Assembly: GCA_017979445.1 (NCBI GenBank)
Contig: CM030706.1
Location: 10,340,967 to 10,404,966, forward strand
Reading direction: 5' to 3'
Length of the DNA: 64,000 nucleotides
From: Akebia trifoliata
Lineage: Eukaryota; Streptophyta; Magnoliopsida; Ranunculales; Lardizabalaceae
Shown: in pieces, positions 11,850 to 22,466 of the stretch
Numbering within the stretch: the stretch's first letter is position 1
Layout of the letters: every line of letters starts with the position of its first letter
Program-made: the position numbers and the translations under genes
The notes under the pieces: model-generated
The model's database searches: none
What the model was told of the DNA's origin: nothing
The model's input: only the letters and a program-made list of their open reading frames with translations

Positions 11850-14663
11850 TTTAGAGATTGATCTAGGGTTTTAGAGAAGAGAGAGAGAGAGAGAGAGAGA
11901 GGAGAAGAAATTCTGGAAAAAAAAAATCAGATGGATTATTTCTCCTTATGTATTGTTTATATACTTGCACAAATAAATAAGAAAAAATAAAAAATGACAT
12001 AAACATGAAAAGACTAAAATAGACATAGATTAGAATAACTAAACTAAACTACATTAACTACTGTTAACACCAAGAAACACACACTTCAATGCCTTAGGAT
12101 CAAGTTTAGTGCAAGCAGAACTAAAAACACGAGCAAAACATACGCGCACCCATAGACTCGTGGAATCACAGGGAACAATTGATGATCTGGAGAAAGGGAC
12201 AACAGAGGAGGTTGGAAGTTCAAGACGTTGGAGGGAGTACAATTGATAATGTAACAAACAGTAAGAACTGCTTCAAACTTGAAATGCTAGCAACATTCAT
12301 CCCAATCAACAAAGTTCTTCCTAACTCCAACAAATGATACTTTTTCCTTTCGACAGTACCATTTTGTAGAGAGTGTAGAAGCACAAGAAGTATGTTGTTA
12401 TATACCTTGAGTAGCACAGAATGTTTCGGATGAACCCCAAACATCACAATGCACAAGAGAAAATAAAGAACTCATTTTATTTAAACTTGTTGGATAAGAA
12501 AAACAACAATGTTTTGACAATTAACAAACTTTACACTATAATTCTGACAACGAAATAAACTAAAACAAAGAAGGAAATAGACATTATAAATACTGAAAAG
12601 AAACATGACCCAAAAAAATGTACCACTGCATTATTCGAGCTTTATTGACTACCCTATTACTACTACTCTGAGAAGCATGAGCATGTGGAATGTGCTGAGA
12701 CGTTGGGACGTTGAGAAGGTATAAGTCATCTACTTCACGACCACTGCCAATCACCCTCTTTGTTGTCAAATCCTAAAAGACACAATGAGAAGAAAAAAAA
12801 GTAACACTGCAATTCAATTTTTTTGAAATACTACTAACAGACACAAAATTAGTAGTGAAATTAGGAAGATGTAAAACATTGGACAAAAGAAAGCTGTGAG
12901 GGAGTGTGATCATTCCTTTACCGATTATGGATGATAAAGAACCATCAGCTAGGTGGACTTTGTTCTTGCCTGAACATGGACTATAGGACTGAAAGAAAGA
13001 CGACATACCTATCATTTATCTGAAACTCCTGAATCAACAATCCAAGAGTTGGAGTGAGATAAGGAAACATGGTGAGCAATGGCAAGAGTATATGTGTGCG
13101 AAGGAAGAGTTGGCAATGGAACCATCCAATAAAGTCCTCAAGCGAGTAATATCTTCAGTAGAGAAAGGTGCATGTACTGCTGGAGAAGGTGTCTCAGAAC
13201 TCAGAGTATTATCTAGCATGTCGGCATTAGAAGCGTAATGAGCGGAAGATTGGCCCTTAGGTTGAAATGACTCAAGGAGACCTATCAAGTCCCAACACTT
13301 AGCTCAAATATGTCTAAATTTGCCACAGTGATCACACTTTGACCTCTCTACTATTGGGTGCCCGGGTGGGGTTGTCAAACTTCTTCACTTGAAGCTTGTT
13401 CGTCTCCCTTTCTACTAGCTGCCATGACTGATCTATTACTCACAAAAAATCCATATGTCCCATAGCCACTCGTTGACTCTCCTTACTTTGAACATAAGAG
13501 TTCACGGTGTTCAAAAGAGGTAGAGGATCCCTGTTCAGAATCTGAACTCTAACCATTTCAAATTTGAGATTCAAAACGACGAGAAATGGGAAGGTGCGAT
13601 GGGTCTCAACATGTTTGTTGAACTAAGCACAATCTTTAGAACTTTCCCAAGTGAAGGGTAAGTAGTGATCACGCTCTTCCCGCATGTTGCACAATTCAAA
13701 AAAGTAACTTGACAATGTCTTTTCCCCCTATTTGAGATGCGATATATTTTGTTCCAACCAATAGATTCTCGCACTATTTTGAGTCTAAAAGTAAATTTAA
13801 GTCATCGAATCCCAAATTTATTATGCAGTCATCAAGAAGATATATCCTCAACTAATATGGGATTGCATTGAGTGCAACAATCATGACATAACCAATACAT
13901 TCATAGCGTCCCATTGGTCGTACTTAGGATCTGAAATATTAGTTGTTTCTCATTTCCATTCAAATTGCCTGCCTTCCATTTTCCATGGATAACTATCTTC
14001 ACAGACTGAGCCTACTCCAGGTAATTCGTGTCATCGAGTTTGACTGTGGTGATCTGAAGGTTTGGATTTTCATCTCTGACTTGCGAGGATCCAAACCTGT
14101 TATTGATTATCCTGAAGTTACTTCTAACATAACTTCAGAAAGTCCAGATCACATTAAAAAATTATTCGAAAACACTACCAAACTACTTAGAACTTAAGAA
14201 GGACCCTATTGTCGCATACCAGATGAAAAAAAAGGCCTAGATGACTAAAGGTAACACTAGGAAACTTGCAACAACACCTAAGGTAATCCTAAGAACCTGC
14301 GGCAGCCCCTAGGTGGTTGTGGGGACCTGCGACAGCACCGTGGTTGTTGTTGTGGCAGCACCTGCGGTGGCGACTGTGGGTAGCGACAGCACCTAGGGAG
14401 TGTCCAGGGCTCTCTTCGATCTTCTTGGTCATCACCAACGCTCTAATACCATGTAGAAACTGATCTAGGGTTTTAGAGAAGATAGAGAGAAAGAAAAGAG
14501 AAGAAATTCTGGAAAAAAATCAGATTGATTATTTTTTCTTGTGTATTGTTTATATACTTACACAAATAAATAGGAAAAGACAGAAGAAAAACATAAACAT
14601 GAAAAGACTAAAATAGACATAAACTAAAATAACTAAACTAAACTAAATTAACTACTCTTAACA
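11850..14663 (-). mobile_element. Ty1/copia deletion derivative with LTRs and a 5-bp target duplication
   Basis: Two direct repeats of about 215 bp (11850-12069 and 14452-14663) bound the element and share CTAGGGTTTTAGAGAAG and AAATAGACATA blocks. Read on the minus strand, the right repeat is the 5' LTR; it starts TGTTAAGAG and ends TTTCTACA. The next bases (14451 back to 14440) are TGGTATTAGAGC, the copia primer-binding site for initiator tRNA-Met with one change. GAAAG flanks both ends (11845-11849 and 14664-14668). The inside (12070-14190) holds gag, protease and integrase remains, but reverse transcriptase and RNase H are absent: the 3' LTR follows directly on the integrase. The left LTR terminus has mutated from TG to TT. 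A (GA)n run lies at about 11879-11901. Confidence 0.87.
12070..14190 (-). pseudogene. Copia gag-protease-integrase remnant, no reverse transcriptase
   Basis: On the minus strand, copia gag motifs appear near 14060-14000 (ITTVKLDDTNYLE) and 13600-13400. A zinc knuckle with spacing C-x2-C-x4-H-x4-C (CDHCGKFRH) lies near 13310-13340 and contains a stop. Protease-region motifs VHLADGSLSSIIGKG and NVLHLPNFTTNFVSVSSI are at 12985-12830. The GAG-pre-integrase part VIGSGREVDDLYLL with WYIFLGHVS follows at 12740-12600. Integrase C-terminal residues LDPKALKCVFLG end at about 12070. Several stops and frameshifts separate these blocks. A copia polyprotein is usually about 1300-1500 aa, so at least a third is missing. 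Confidence 0.8.
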
Positions 14664-15085
14664 GAAAGGGTCAAGAGATCTACTACTTTCTTTTCAATGA
14701 TAACAAAAAAAAAAAAAAAACAGGAGCAAAAAAAAGAAAAAAAAAAAAAAATCACTAAAAGAAAACTCAACAATTTGATTGTCGTTGCAATCATCCTGTT
14801 GACTTATTGTGCAAGAGATACCCTATGTGAAACACATAAAAGAACATGATCTTCACTGTTTATGAAATTGAATTCTTAAGAGATTTCACCATTCCTTGAA
14901 AAATCTTGACTCAAACATAATACAAGTGAAAACATTTCTATAAATCGTTTACCTGAACTCACAAAAACTGTTTGTGATCATAATCAGACATGAAAAGAAA
15001 AAGGCTCTATAGTGTTAACTTAAAGAGAAGTTATTAAAAAATCCCACATACCATTAATGGGTCTTGATTTTTTGTCCCATATCTC
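14664..15085. other. 3' flank of the DUF2039 gene
   Basis: This 0.4-kb stretch separates the gene's stop codon from the copia element and should hold the 3' UTR. Poly-A runs lie at 14706-14751. No polyadenylation signal could be assigned with confidence. Confidence 0.4.
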
Positions 15086-18000
15086 TCAATTACATATCTG
15101 GTCTTCATCTTCATCTTCATCTTCGATTTCTCTACTATTCTCGGAAAACTCATCAACTGATGCAGCAGGCAATAATTCTCCCACCTTAATTCCTTCTCCA
15201 TTGGTTTTGGTGTTTACTGAACTAACAGTTTTACCCTTGTTCATCTGTTGCAAAAGAAATGGGTCAGAAATGAGTTAGCCTGAAAGAAGGTTACAAGTGG
15301 AGAGAAAAAAGGAAGAGATAAACATATGTTTCTCTTTGTGCCGTGAGAATAAATTTGCAAAGGTTCATGCTACAGTAAATATATAAAGTACAGAGTGTTA
15401 TCATCATGTGTGTAATCCCAACCATTTGGGGTAAAATAAATCCTATTCCAATTCTATAGAGAGCCCCAACTTTGATTCAAGCAATTGTATTCAAATCTTT
15501 TCTCACTATAACAATAAAGTTGACGACCTCTTGAAGCTAAAGATGCAATCATCACTCTTGCAAATGAAAAGCTGAAACTTTTCATGCATATGAGCTTTTG
15601 TAAGTAATTTGTTAAGTGGTAAGTACTTCAAATAGAAAGGGGGATTGATATTTCCTTTGTTCACTGACTTCCTTGTGAAGTGACACTCAACACTTCATGC
15701 CCCTTTCATGAACTTTTATGGTCATGTAGATAATATTTCACGAGCCTCTCACCCAGGACCATCTTAGGGAGACGGGCGTGGTTATTGTGGACTTTTGTTT
15801 CCTTTGTAAATCTAGTGGGGAGTCTGTAAACCACCTCCGCTTGCATTGTGAGGTGGCCCATCATGTGTGGTCATATTTCCTGTCTTTGTTCAAACTCTCT
15901 AGGTGCGCCCCTCACTCGGTTAGGGTGTTGGGTTCAAGTCCTACAGGTCCACAAATTTTGCAGGAAGGGAGAGGATTCTGTAGAATTTTATTCCCCCACC
16001 CATTTGTTGGGCTTCGTGGAAAGAAAGGAACAGGCGAGTATTCCAAGGAAAGGAGCTATCTTTGCAGGAAATCATCTATAGCATTGTGGGCTTGTTGCCT
16101 TATTGATGCAAACAATTTCATGAGCTCAGGAGGGTTCTTGCTTGAAGATTTCTTCTTCAGGTGGAATCTGTTGTGTAGGGGGTTATGGCTCCCTTGGGTG
16201 TGGGGGCTTGTTTTTTGTTTGTTTCCTTCTGTTTCAGTTGCCTTCTGGTCTTTGTTTTGTTGTTTCTTTCTTTGAGGACTCCTTGTCCTCTTTTCAATAA
16301 AACTTCTTGGTTATAAAAGAAAAAAGATATTTCATAATCAAATCATATGTTCGAGTAATCTCTCCATGCAAATATTCTGTTAAACTTTCGACCATGGTTT
16401 ACAATAGTGGCATGTATTGGCAAACTTTCGGCCATGGTTTAAAATAGTAGTGGAATGTATTGGCCGATATGAATCACTATCAGCCAAGACCGATACAAAA
16501 CATTAACCCCCAAAACAATTTTCAGGAAAGGATCAGAACGTGTTTGTATCGAATCTATCGGCCGATACCATAAAAGTTTTTCATTAATCAAAACATTGAA
16601 TCGCTACAACATTTTAAATCTTGCTTTCCACCTAATTGAGATCAATTCTGGTCCTCCATAACTCAATACTCATTCAACATTAGAATGAGCAGCATTGCCC
16701 ATTTCTCCCTTTCCCCTAGCTAGGTTACTCCACATGCACAAAACACATAAAATTTTAATTTTCTGATAATTTAGCACCCAACCCATTCTGCATCAATATG
16801 TGCAGTAACTTTAATCAAGGGTTCAAATCTAGCACTATGCCATCCCTTTTAGTCGAAACTCATTGATTTGGCATACCCTAGATAACTGATAACAGCTTCC
16901 ACATCAGGTTTTCACTGGTCATGCAGGAATCGGTTCATAAGTCTAGCAATGAATCACAAAACAATTTGTGTGCAAGTGAAGCGAATTCCTTAAGCTGTCA
17001 CTAAAAATAGGCTCATATAGAAGTTTATCCCTCATCCTTCAGAAGCTTCACCATTTCACTAGAGAAATTTCACAATGTGAATGTCAAGCAATCTACATTT
17101 CTCTAAGATATTCACAGCATACTCACATTCAGGTGACAGTGGCACCTTAGGAACCTAGCCCCTAAAATTCTCTAAAGAAACTTCTGATTGTTTTCAATTT
17201 TTGACCTAAGAAAAAGTCTTCACAATATAATCCCATTTGCTTGGATATGTCCCTTTCTTGCAACCATATGAGCTTCAAATACAGGCTTTTTGGGGTATCA
17301 GCTTAATTTGTAATTTGAAGATCCTATTGGCAGCTCATTAGTAGGCTTCCTTCTACTTATATACTTATAATTATTTCAAACTTTTTCCTCTTTATGAAAG
17401 GGACATAATTCCAAAACCCTGGGAGACTTTTTCTGAATAAAAGCTGCTTCTTTTTTTCCAGTGGGTTGATCTGATTAATGCTAATGGTGCCTAAGAAGGG
17501 AACCTGGTGATATCCACCTGGTCGTTGACCATATATTTCCAAACTTCTGTCTAGTTCAATGTGATGACAAAACCATGGTTTAAAATATCGAACTCTATCA
17601 GCGAATACGTACAAAACTTAGACCCCAAATCATTGAATGTTTTGGCAGTGTGTCGGGTATGTATCAGTTTGTATCAAATGTATCAACTGATACCATATCG
17701 TTTTTTTCATTGACCGAAATATTTTCGATGAGACATTTTATACCTAGGCTACAAAAACTAGTCTAAGGTTAAGACAGAGAAAAAACAAATGTAGGTTTAT
17801 GGAAAGATGATATATGTGATTTTTGTTCTAAAACAGAAAAGTTAGTAATTACTTCGCTAATAAGCCACTATCATTGCTAAGGAATGAATAAAATCGTCAC
17901 CCTAAACTCATATTACAATTTAATGTTCATAAGCAAGAGATCAGTTAGAAAGACACTCAGTTCATTTGATTCAACCAAAAAACTAAAGTACACATTACTC

Positions 18001-21000
18001 ATGCTGCGAAGATGGATTCGAGCAACAAATCATAAGGAAATATGCTTCCTTGGTACATTGATTGATATTCTCAACCCTAGTCACCATGTATAGCTTTGTT
18101 TCCATGTGATGTTTCAAAGCCATACATAGACAATTGTATCTTTCTACATGTCCTCGTTGCAGAAAATATGTAACAAACAAAGAATACAAAAAAGAAATTC
18201 TATAAACTTACAGCACGCAGAAGCGTCCTCCGATCCCTCTCTCTAGCATTCTTAATAGCCTATTAACAAGCCTCAAACCCATTAATTCAAAGAATCATTT
18301 TTCAAACTAGAAACCAAAAGGTTACAGATTAAAGATAAATTTAAGAAAAAAAACCCTTAAACCCTCACCTCTTCAAGTTCTCTCTTCTCAGCTTCTACTT
18401 CGGAACAGTCTCTACATAAACAAAAAAGAATCATATATTATATAATTAATTCAAAAGTGAAAAGCATTGAACCAAAAAAACTACAAGTCATTCAATTATT
18501 TTTAGAGTCATGTTGTAGTGAACTCAAGCTCGATGAAAAGCATCTATGGTTCCTATCCACTTTCACGTCATGAAGTGCAACATGAGATTCCAGCTTGAGG
18601 TCACTTCAGCATTATTCTTACTTTTAGGACACCAGTATCCCCCCACCCGCCCACATAAAAATAAAAATAAAACCTTCCAATAATTCGATCCACATGGCAC
18701 GAACACTTAGCACAAATATTCAAATCCTTCGCACAACCTGCATTGATCCGAATAGGAAAAACCCATTAAACAAAGAAACACAACTAATCAAAATAAAATA
18801 CAAAGTTCGAATTTAAAAAAAAAAATATATATATATATATATGTTTTCATTTAAAAGAAGTTGAACAAACCAGAACAGAGATTATGGTAAGCTTGACGAA
18901 CATTCCGCTTCGAACACCGTTGACTGTAAAAAAAAAAATTAACAAATCAGAAAGAAAGACATGGACATGGACATGGTGAATTGGTGATTGATCATAATAT
19001 ATTTATAGAAAGAAAGAAAGAAGATGATGTAGATAGGCTTGTTGACACTTATCTCAATGCCTATGATCAAGTTAAGATGCGTTGAAGAAAGAAATTAGCA
19101 ACATTGACTGAGTCAAATCAGTCCAATTGAGTCAACTCAGTTTGACCAAGTCTACTAAACCCAATCTTTAACCGGTCCTCAAGACCTAGTCCAACTTCTC
19201 TTAAAACTCTTTCTTTTATTGGGTTTCTATTTTTTAAGTTGTTTAAGTAGTCCTAGTTAGTTTTTATTTCAATTTTAGAAAGTTTCTTTTCCTACTTAGT
19301 TTCTAATTTGTTTTATGTTTCTATTCTTCTCTAAATTCGATTTTATTCTTTAGATTATAATTAGAAGTCCTTTTAGATATCCAAATTGAGTTCTAATAGG
19401 ATTATAAGGTTAGTAATATATTATAGATAGATTAGGAAGTTACTTTTTAGTATTTTACAAAGTTTATAAGTTGTTATAAAGGAGTTATCTATATAAAGAG
19501 CTCCAATAAACAAATTCAGTTAGTTAGTTTTTTTAAGAATGATTAATAAAAGAAAAAATAAAAGACTTTTCTTCCCTTTCTTTGTTTTTTATAAGCATAA
19601 GAACCCATAATTGGTTCTTAATTTCAGTGTTTACGATTAATTCCATTAATCTCAAATTTAGATTAAAGTTTCTAGTCTGTTTTGCTCGACATAGAGATTC
19701 TTCATTACTCTTAGTTCTTGGGATTTCACCCTAGAACTAGATTTTTAACATAAACTCTAGGTTTGTGCATTCTACCCTACATCAAAAGGAAATCATTGCT
19801 ATCATTTTAGCAGTGTAGCAACGGCGATCCTATTTATTAGGTGAACAATTCTTGATACGAACTGACCAAAAGAGCCTTAAATTTATGTTAGAACAGTGCA
19901 TCACTATGCCAGCCCAACAACGTTGGCTCTCTACATTGATGGAGCATTATTACCTCATTAAGTACAAGAGTGGTAAAGAAAATAAAGTTGTTGATGCCTT
20001 GTCAACAAAGGATGAAGGTGGAGAATTAATGGGGTTATCCAACCCAATTTCTTCTTAGTTACAGCAAGTACAAGAGGAGACTACTAAAGACTCCCATCTA
20101 ACATCACTCATGAAGTCATATGAAGATGGAACTCTCAATAAGGATCATTATCAATTAAAAAATGGGGTTCTCTATAAAAAGGGACGACTTCTTGTTAATC
20201 TGATCTCATCTTTGAGAGATATTATATTCCACGAGTTGCATTGCTCCCCAATAACGGGTCACTCGGGCTACCATAAAACGTTACGACAAATTAGTGATAC
20301 ATTTTATTGGCCTGGGTTGCGAAAAGATGGGTCAATGAATGTGATGTCTGTCAACGGCACAAGACAAAAACAGTAGCTTCACCTGGATTATTGCAACCAT
20401 TGCCGATTCCGGAGTGGGTATGGTCCGACATATCCATGGACTTTATCGATGGACTGCCACCATCTCAAGGTAAGACCATAATTTTTGTTGTGGTTTATAG
20501 TTTATCAAAATATGCTCATTTTGTACCACTCACTCACCCATACATAGCTATCACTGTTGCTCAGGTTTTCATTGAAAACATCTTTAAACACGGAATGCCA
20601 ACTTCTATCATGAGTGATCGAGACCCTACCTTCACTAATGCATTTTGGCAAGAGTTATTTCGCCTACAAGGTATACACTTTCAAATGAGTAGCTCTTACC
20701 ATCCCCAATCGGACAGTCAAACAAAGGTGGTTAATAGGTGCCTTAAGAACTATTTAAGGTATTTTACTAGTACCAAACCTAAGAATTGAGTGCAATGGTT
20801 GCATTGGGCTGAGTGGTGGTACAATACGACCTCTCATTCCGCCACATGCATGACCACATATAAGGTTGTATATGGAGTTCCACCGCCAACGCTATTATCA
20901 TATGAACCGGGCACCACCAAAGTCCAAGTTGTTGATATCGAACTTCGTGATCATTCCCTAATCTTGCGCCAGCTGAAAGCTAATTTCGAAATTGCGCAAG

Positions 21001-22336
21001 AACGAATGAAAAGATTTGCTGATCTACAGCACATTGAGCGAGTGTTTGAAGTTGGGGATTGGGTTTTTCTTCACTTGCAACCCTATCAACAATCTACCAT
21101 ATCAGCACGGCGGTCACTTAAGTTGTCAGCAAAGTACTATGGACCGTTCAAGGTATTGGAAGAGATTGTATCAGTAGCATACAAGTTAGCTCTGCAAAGT
21201 GGATCCAAGATTCATGATGTATTTCATGTTTCATACCTTAAGAAGAAACTTGGATCAGATACTCAGACAAATGAACTTCTACCGCTGCTCACTGAAGAAG
21301 GGGGACTACAACCGGAGCCTTTGACCATCCTTGATCGTCAAATGGTCAAACGAGGAAAGAAGGCAGACACAGAAGTATTGGTCCAATGACGTGGGACACC
21401 ACCAGAAGATGCTACTTGGGAGCGGTATCAAACATTGATAGAGCCTTATCTAGAGTTTTCACCAAGGTGAAACCAAGGGGGAGGGATTGACATGGACCTT
21501 ATTGTGTAGCTGTTTTTTCATCATATCAGTCAGAAATAGTAAGTGGGGGCAGCAGTTTCAAGGTGTGCGGGGAGTTATATTTAGTACTAGTTTGTTAGAT
21601 TGAGTTGTATTCAGCAGTTAGTCAAAGTTAGTTATGCTGAATTGTATTCAGTAGTTAGTCCAGGTCAGTTATGTTGTTTTTTGCTTTGGTATTGATGATG
21701 GGTTTTTGGGTTTAAATGGTTTAGGTGGTTGTAAAGGTCATTGGGGTTGTGGAGTAACTGTCCAGTAGTGAGTTCAGTCAGTTGAGTTGTATTAATGAAA
21801 GAATCATTAGAAAACTTTCATTCCAACTTTTCTCTGGATCAGGGAAAACAAGAGGAGACCCCCCTCGCAGAGGATCACTAACAGAACCTTATCATTATCA
21901 ATTTTTTTTTTTTTTTTTTAAATAGCTGAGAAGAAGAAGAAGAAAAAGAAAAGACATGAACATGGTGAATTGGTGAATATAGATCATAATATATTATGTA
22001 TAGAAAGAAAGAAAGAAAAGATACCATTTTGCAGGCTCAGAGAGGGGTTTGTATTTTCCGTATTTGCGCTTCCATTCGATCTGGTCTTTACAGCGAAGAC
22101 AAACACCAGTGATCTCTGAGTAGGGTTTAAGCTTTCCTCCAACTTCCTGTCATAATTATTATTTTCGAAGAAAGACATTTAAGTGTCCGAGAAAAAGAAC
22201 TCAACTGGATTAAAGGGTTTCATTGAGAGAGAGAGAGAGTGTGTGTGTGTGTGTGTACCGTGTCGTTCCTCTTGTGATTGGCGTTAGGGTCCCATGCGTA
22301 CTTGTTTTGATGCTTCGGTGGCTTTGGTTTACTCAT
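15086..22336 (-). CDS. DUF2039 / C9orf85-like zinc-binding protein, seven exons
   Basis: I assembled seven minus-strand exons: 22336-22259, 22146-22025, 18923-18871, 18737-18674, 18411-18369, 18259-18212 and 15244-15086. All six introns are GT-AG and phases match throughout, giving 188 codons plus TGA. The protein starts MSKPKPPKHQNKYAWDPNAN. It carries CLRC, CQRC, CSGC and CAKC pairs, likely zinc ligands, between about residues 38 and 95. The basic stretch KRKYGKYKPLSEPAK lies between the first two pairs. A helix AIKNARERDRRTLLRA comes later, followed by a short tail ending in an acidic EDEDEDED run. This matches the eukaryotic DUF2039 family (human C9orf85), whose function is not established. 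Introns 2 (3.1 kb) and 6 (3.0 kb) contain antisense transposon fragments. The frame shows no defect and the gene is probably functional. A partial copy of exon 1 lies at 31771-31848. Confidence 0.87.
15741..16326 (+). mobile_element. 5'-truncated L1-type LINE in intron 6
   Basis: The plus strand encodes the zinc-binding end of a plant LINE reverse-transcriptase protein: CFLCKSSGESVNHLRLHC followed by VWSYF (15793-15885). The following sequence is degraded, with a Trp/Leu-rich 3' part. The end AATAAAACTTCTTGGTTATA followed by an A-rich tail is typical of plant L1 copies. ATATTTCA occurs just before (15733-15740) and just after the tail (16327-16334), which I take as the target duplication. It lies antisense to the DUF2039 gene. 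The 165-aa ORF here is only this LINE tail. Confidence 0.8.
16382..16640. repeat. Dispersed CCATGGTTT / CGGCCGATA repeat in intron 6
   Basis: The pieces CCATGGTTTACAATAG and CCATGGTTTAAAATAG, and two CGGCCGATA-like segments near 16460 and 16560, resemble a common plant short repeat. Another copy starts at 17576 (CCATGGTTTAAAATATCG) and runs to about 17745. No end pair or target duplication could be defined. Confidence 0.4.
18953..19022. repeat. 70-bp direct repeat flanking the intron 2 insertion, left copy
   Basis: This contains ACATGGTGAATTGGTGA, ATCATAATATAT and TAGAAAGAAAGAAAGAA, and closely matches 21948-22015, which has the same order and a few small indels. The two copies bracket about 2.9 kb of retrotransposon-derived DNA inside intron 2. 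Confidence 0.85.
19045..19785 (+). repeat. LTR-like segment in intron 2
   Basis: This AT-rich segment contains a TATA-like TATCTATATAAAGAGCTCC near 19490 and ends with ACCCTACATCA directly before RNase H coding sequence. That arrangement looks like an LTR joined to pol by a deletion. It does not resemble the LTR at 21488-21890, so it may come from another element. Exact ends were not found. Confidence 0.4.
19786..21450 (+). pseudogene. Chromovirus (Ty3/gypsy) RNase H-integrase-chromodomain remnant
   Basis: The plus-strand order is the RNase H end (IRTDQKSLKFMLEQC, 19855), the integrase HHCC zinc finger (HELHC...GHSGYH...CDVCQRHKT, 20230-20370), and the integrase core. The core shows WSDISMDFIDGLP near 20420 and MSDRDPTF near 20610. 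The usual QTE of the third catalytic position reads QTK (20715-20726), so the catalytic Glu is lost. The C-terminal part has GDWVFLHLQPYQQ and IHDVFHVSYLKK, and then a chromodomain-like tail (PPEDATWERYQTLI). The tail is cut by TGA at the expected Trp at 21387-21389. A frameshift near 20310-20370 and a stop at 20787-20789 also break it. Antisense to the host gene. Confidence 0.85.
21468..21890 (+). repeat. Polypurine tract and 3' LTR of the chromovirus
   Basis: AACCAAGGGGGAGGGAT (about 21471-21487) is a clear polypurine tract and is followed by TGACATGG at 21488, the likely LTR start. The LTR seems to end at ACTAACA (21883) or CCTTATCA (21894). It is about 400 bp. The matching 5' LTR was not recognised. 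Confidence 0.65.
21948..22015. repeat. 70-bp direct repeat flanking the intron 2 insertion, right copy
   Basis: Partner of 18953-19022. It sits 10 bp from the exon 2 donor site (22024), so the original intron probably read from here to the exon 3 acceptor without the insertion. Confidence 0.85.
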
Positions 22337-22466
22337 CTCTCTACTCCGTCCGCTGCCGCTGTTGCTGCTGCAAATAAACACCCCTTAATTTGGGGTGGAT
22401 GAATAAGCCGCAGGGAGGGGGGGAGGGGAATAAGGAATGGGGCTACCAATGAACCGAAATATAACC

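Noticed and set aside
13943..14197. 84-aa plus-strand ORF
   Set aside because: Antisense shadow of the copia gag remnant.
15057..15278. 73-aa plus-strand ORF with a serine run
   Set aside because: Antisense of the acidic last exon of the DUF2039 gene; the serine run is the complement of GAT/GAA codons.
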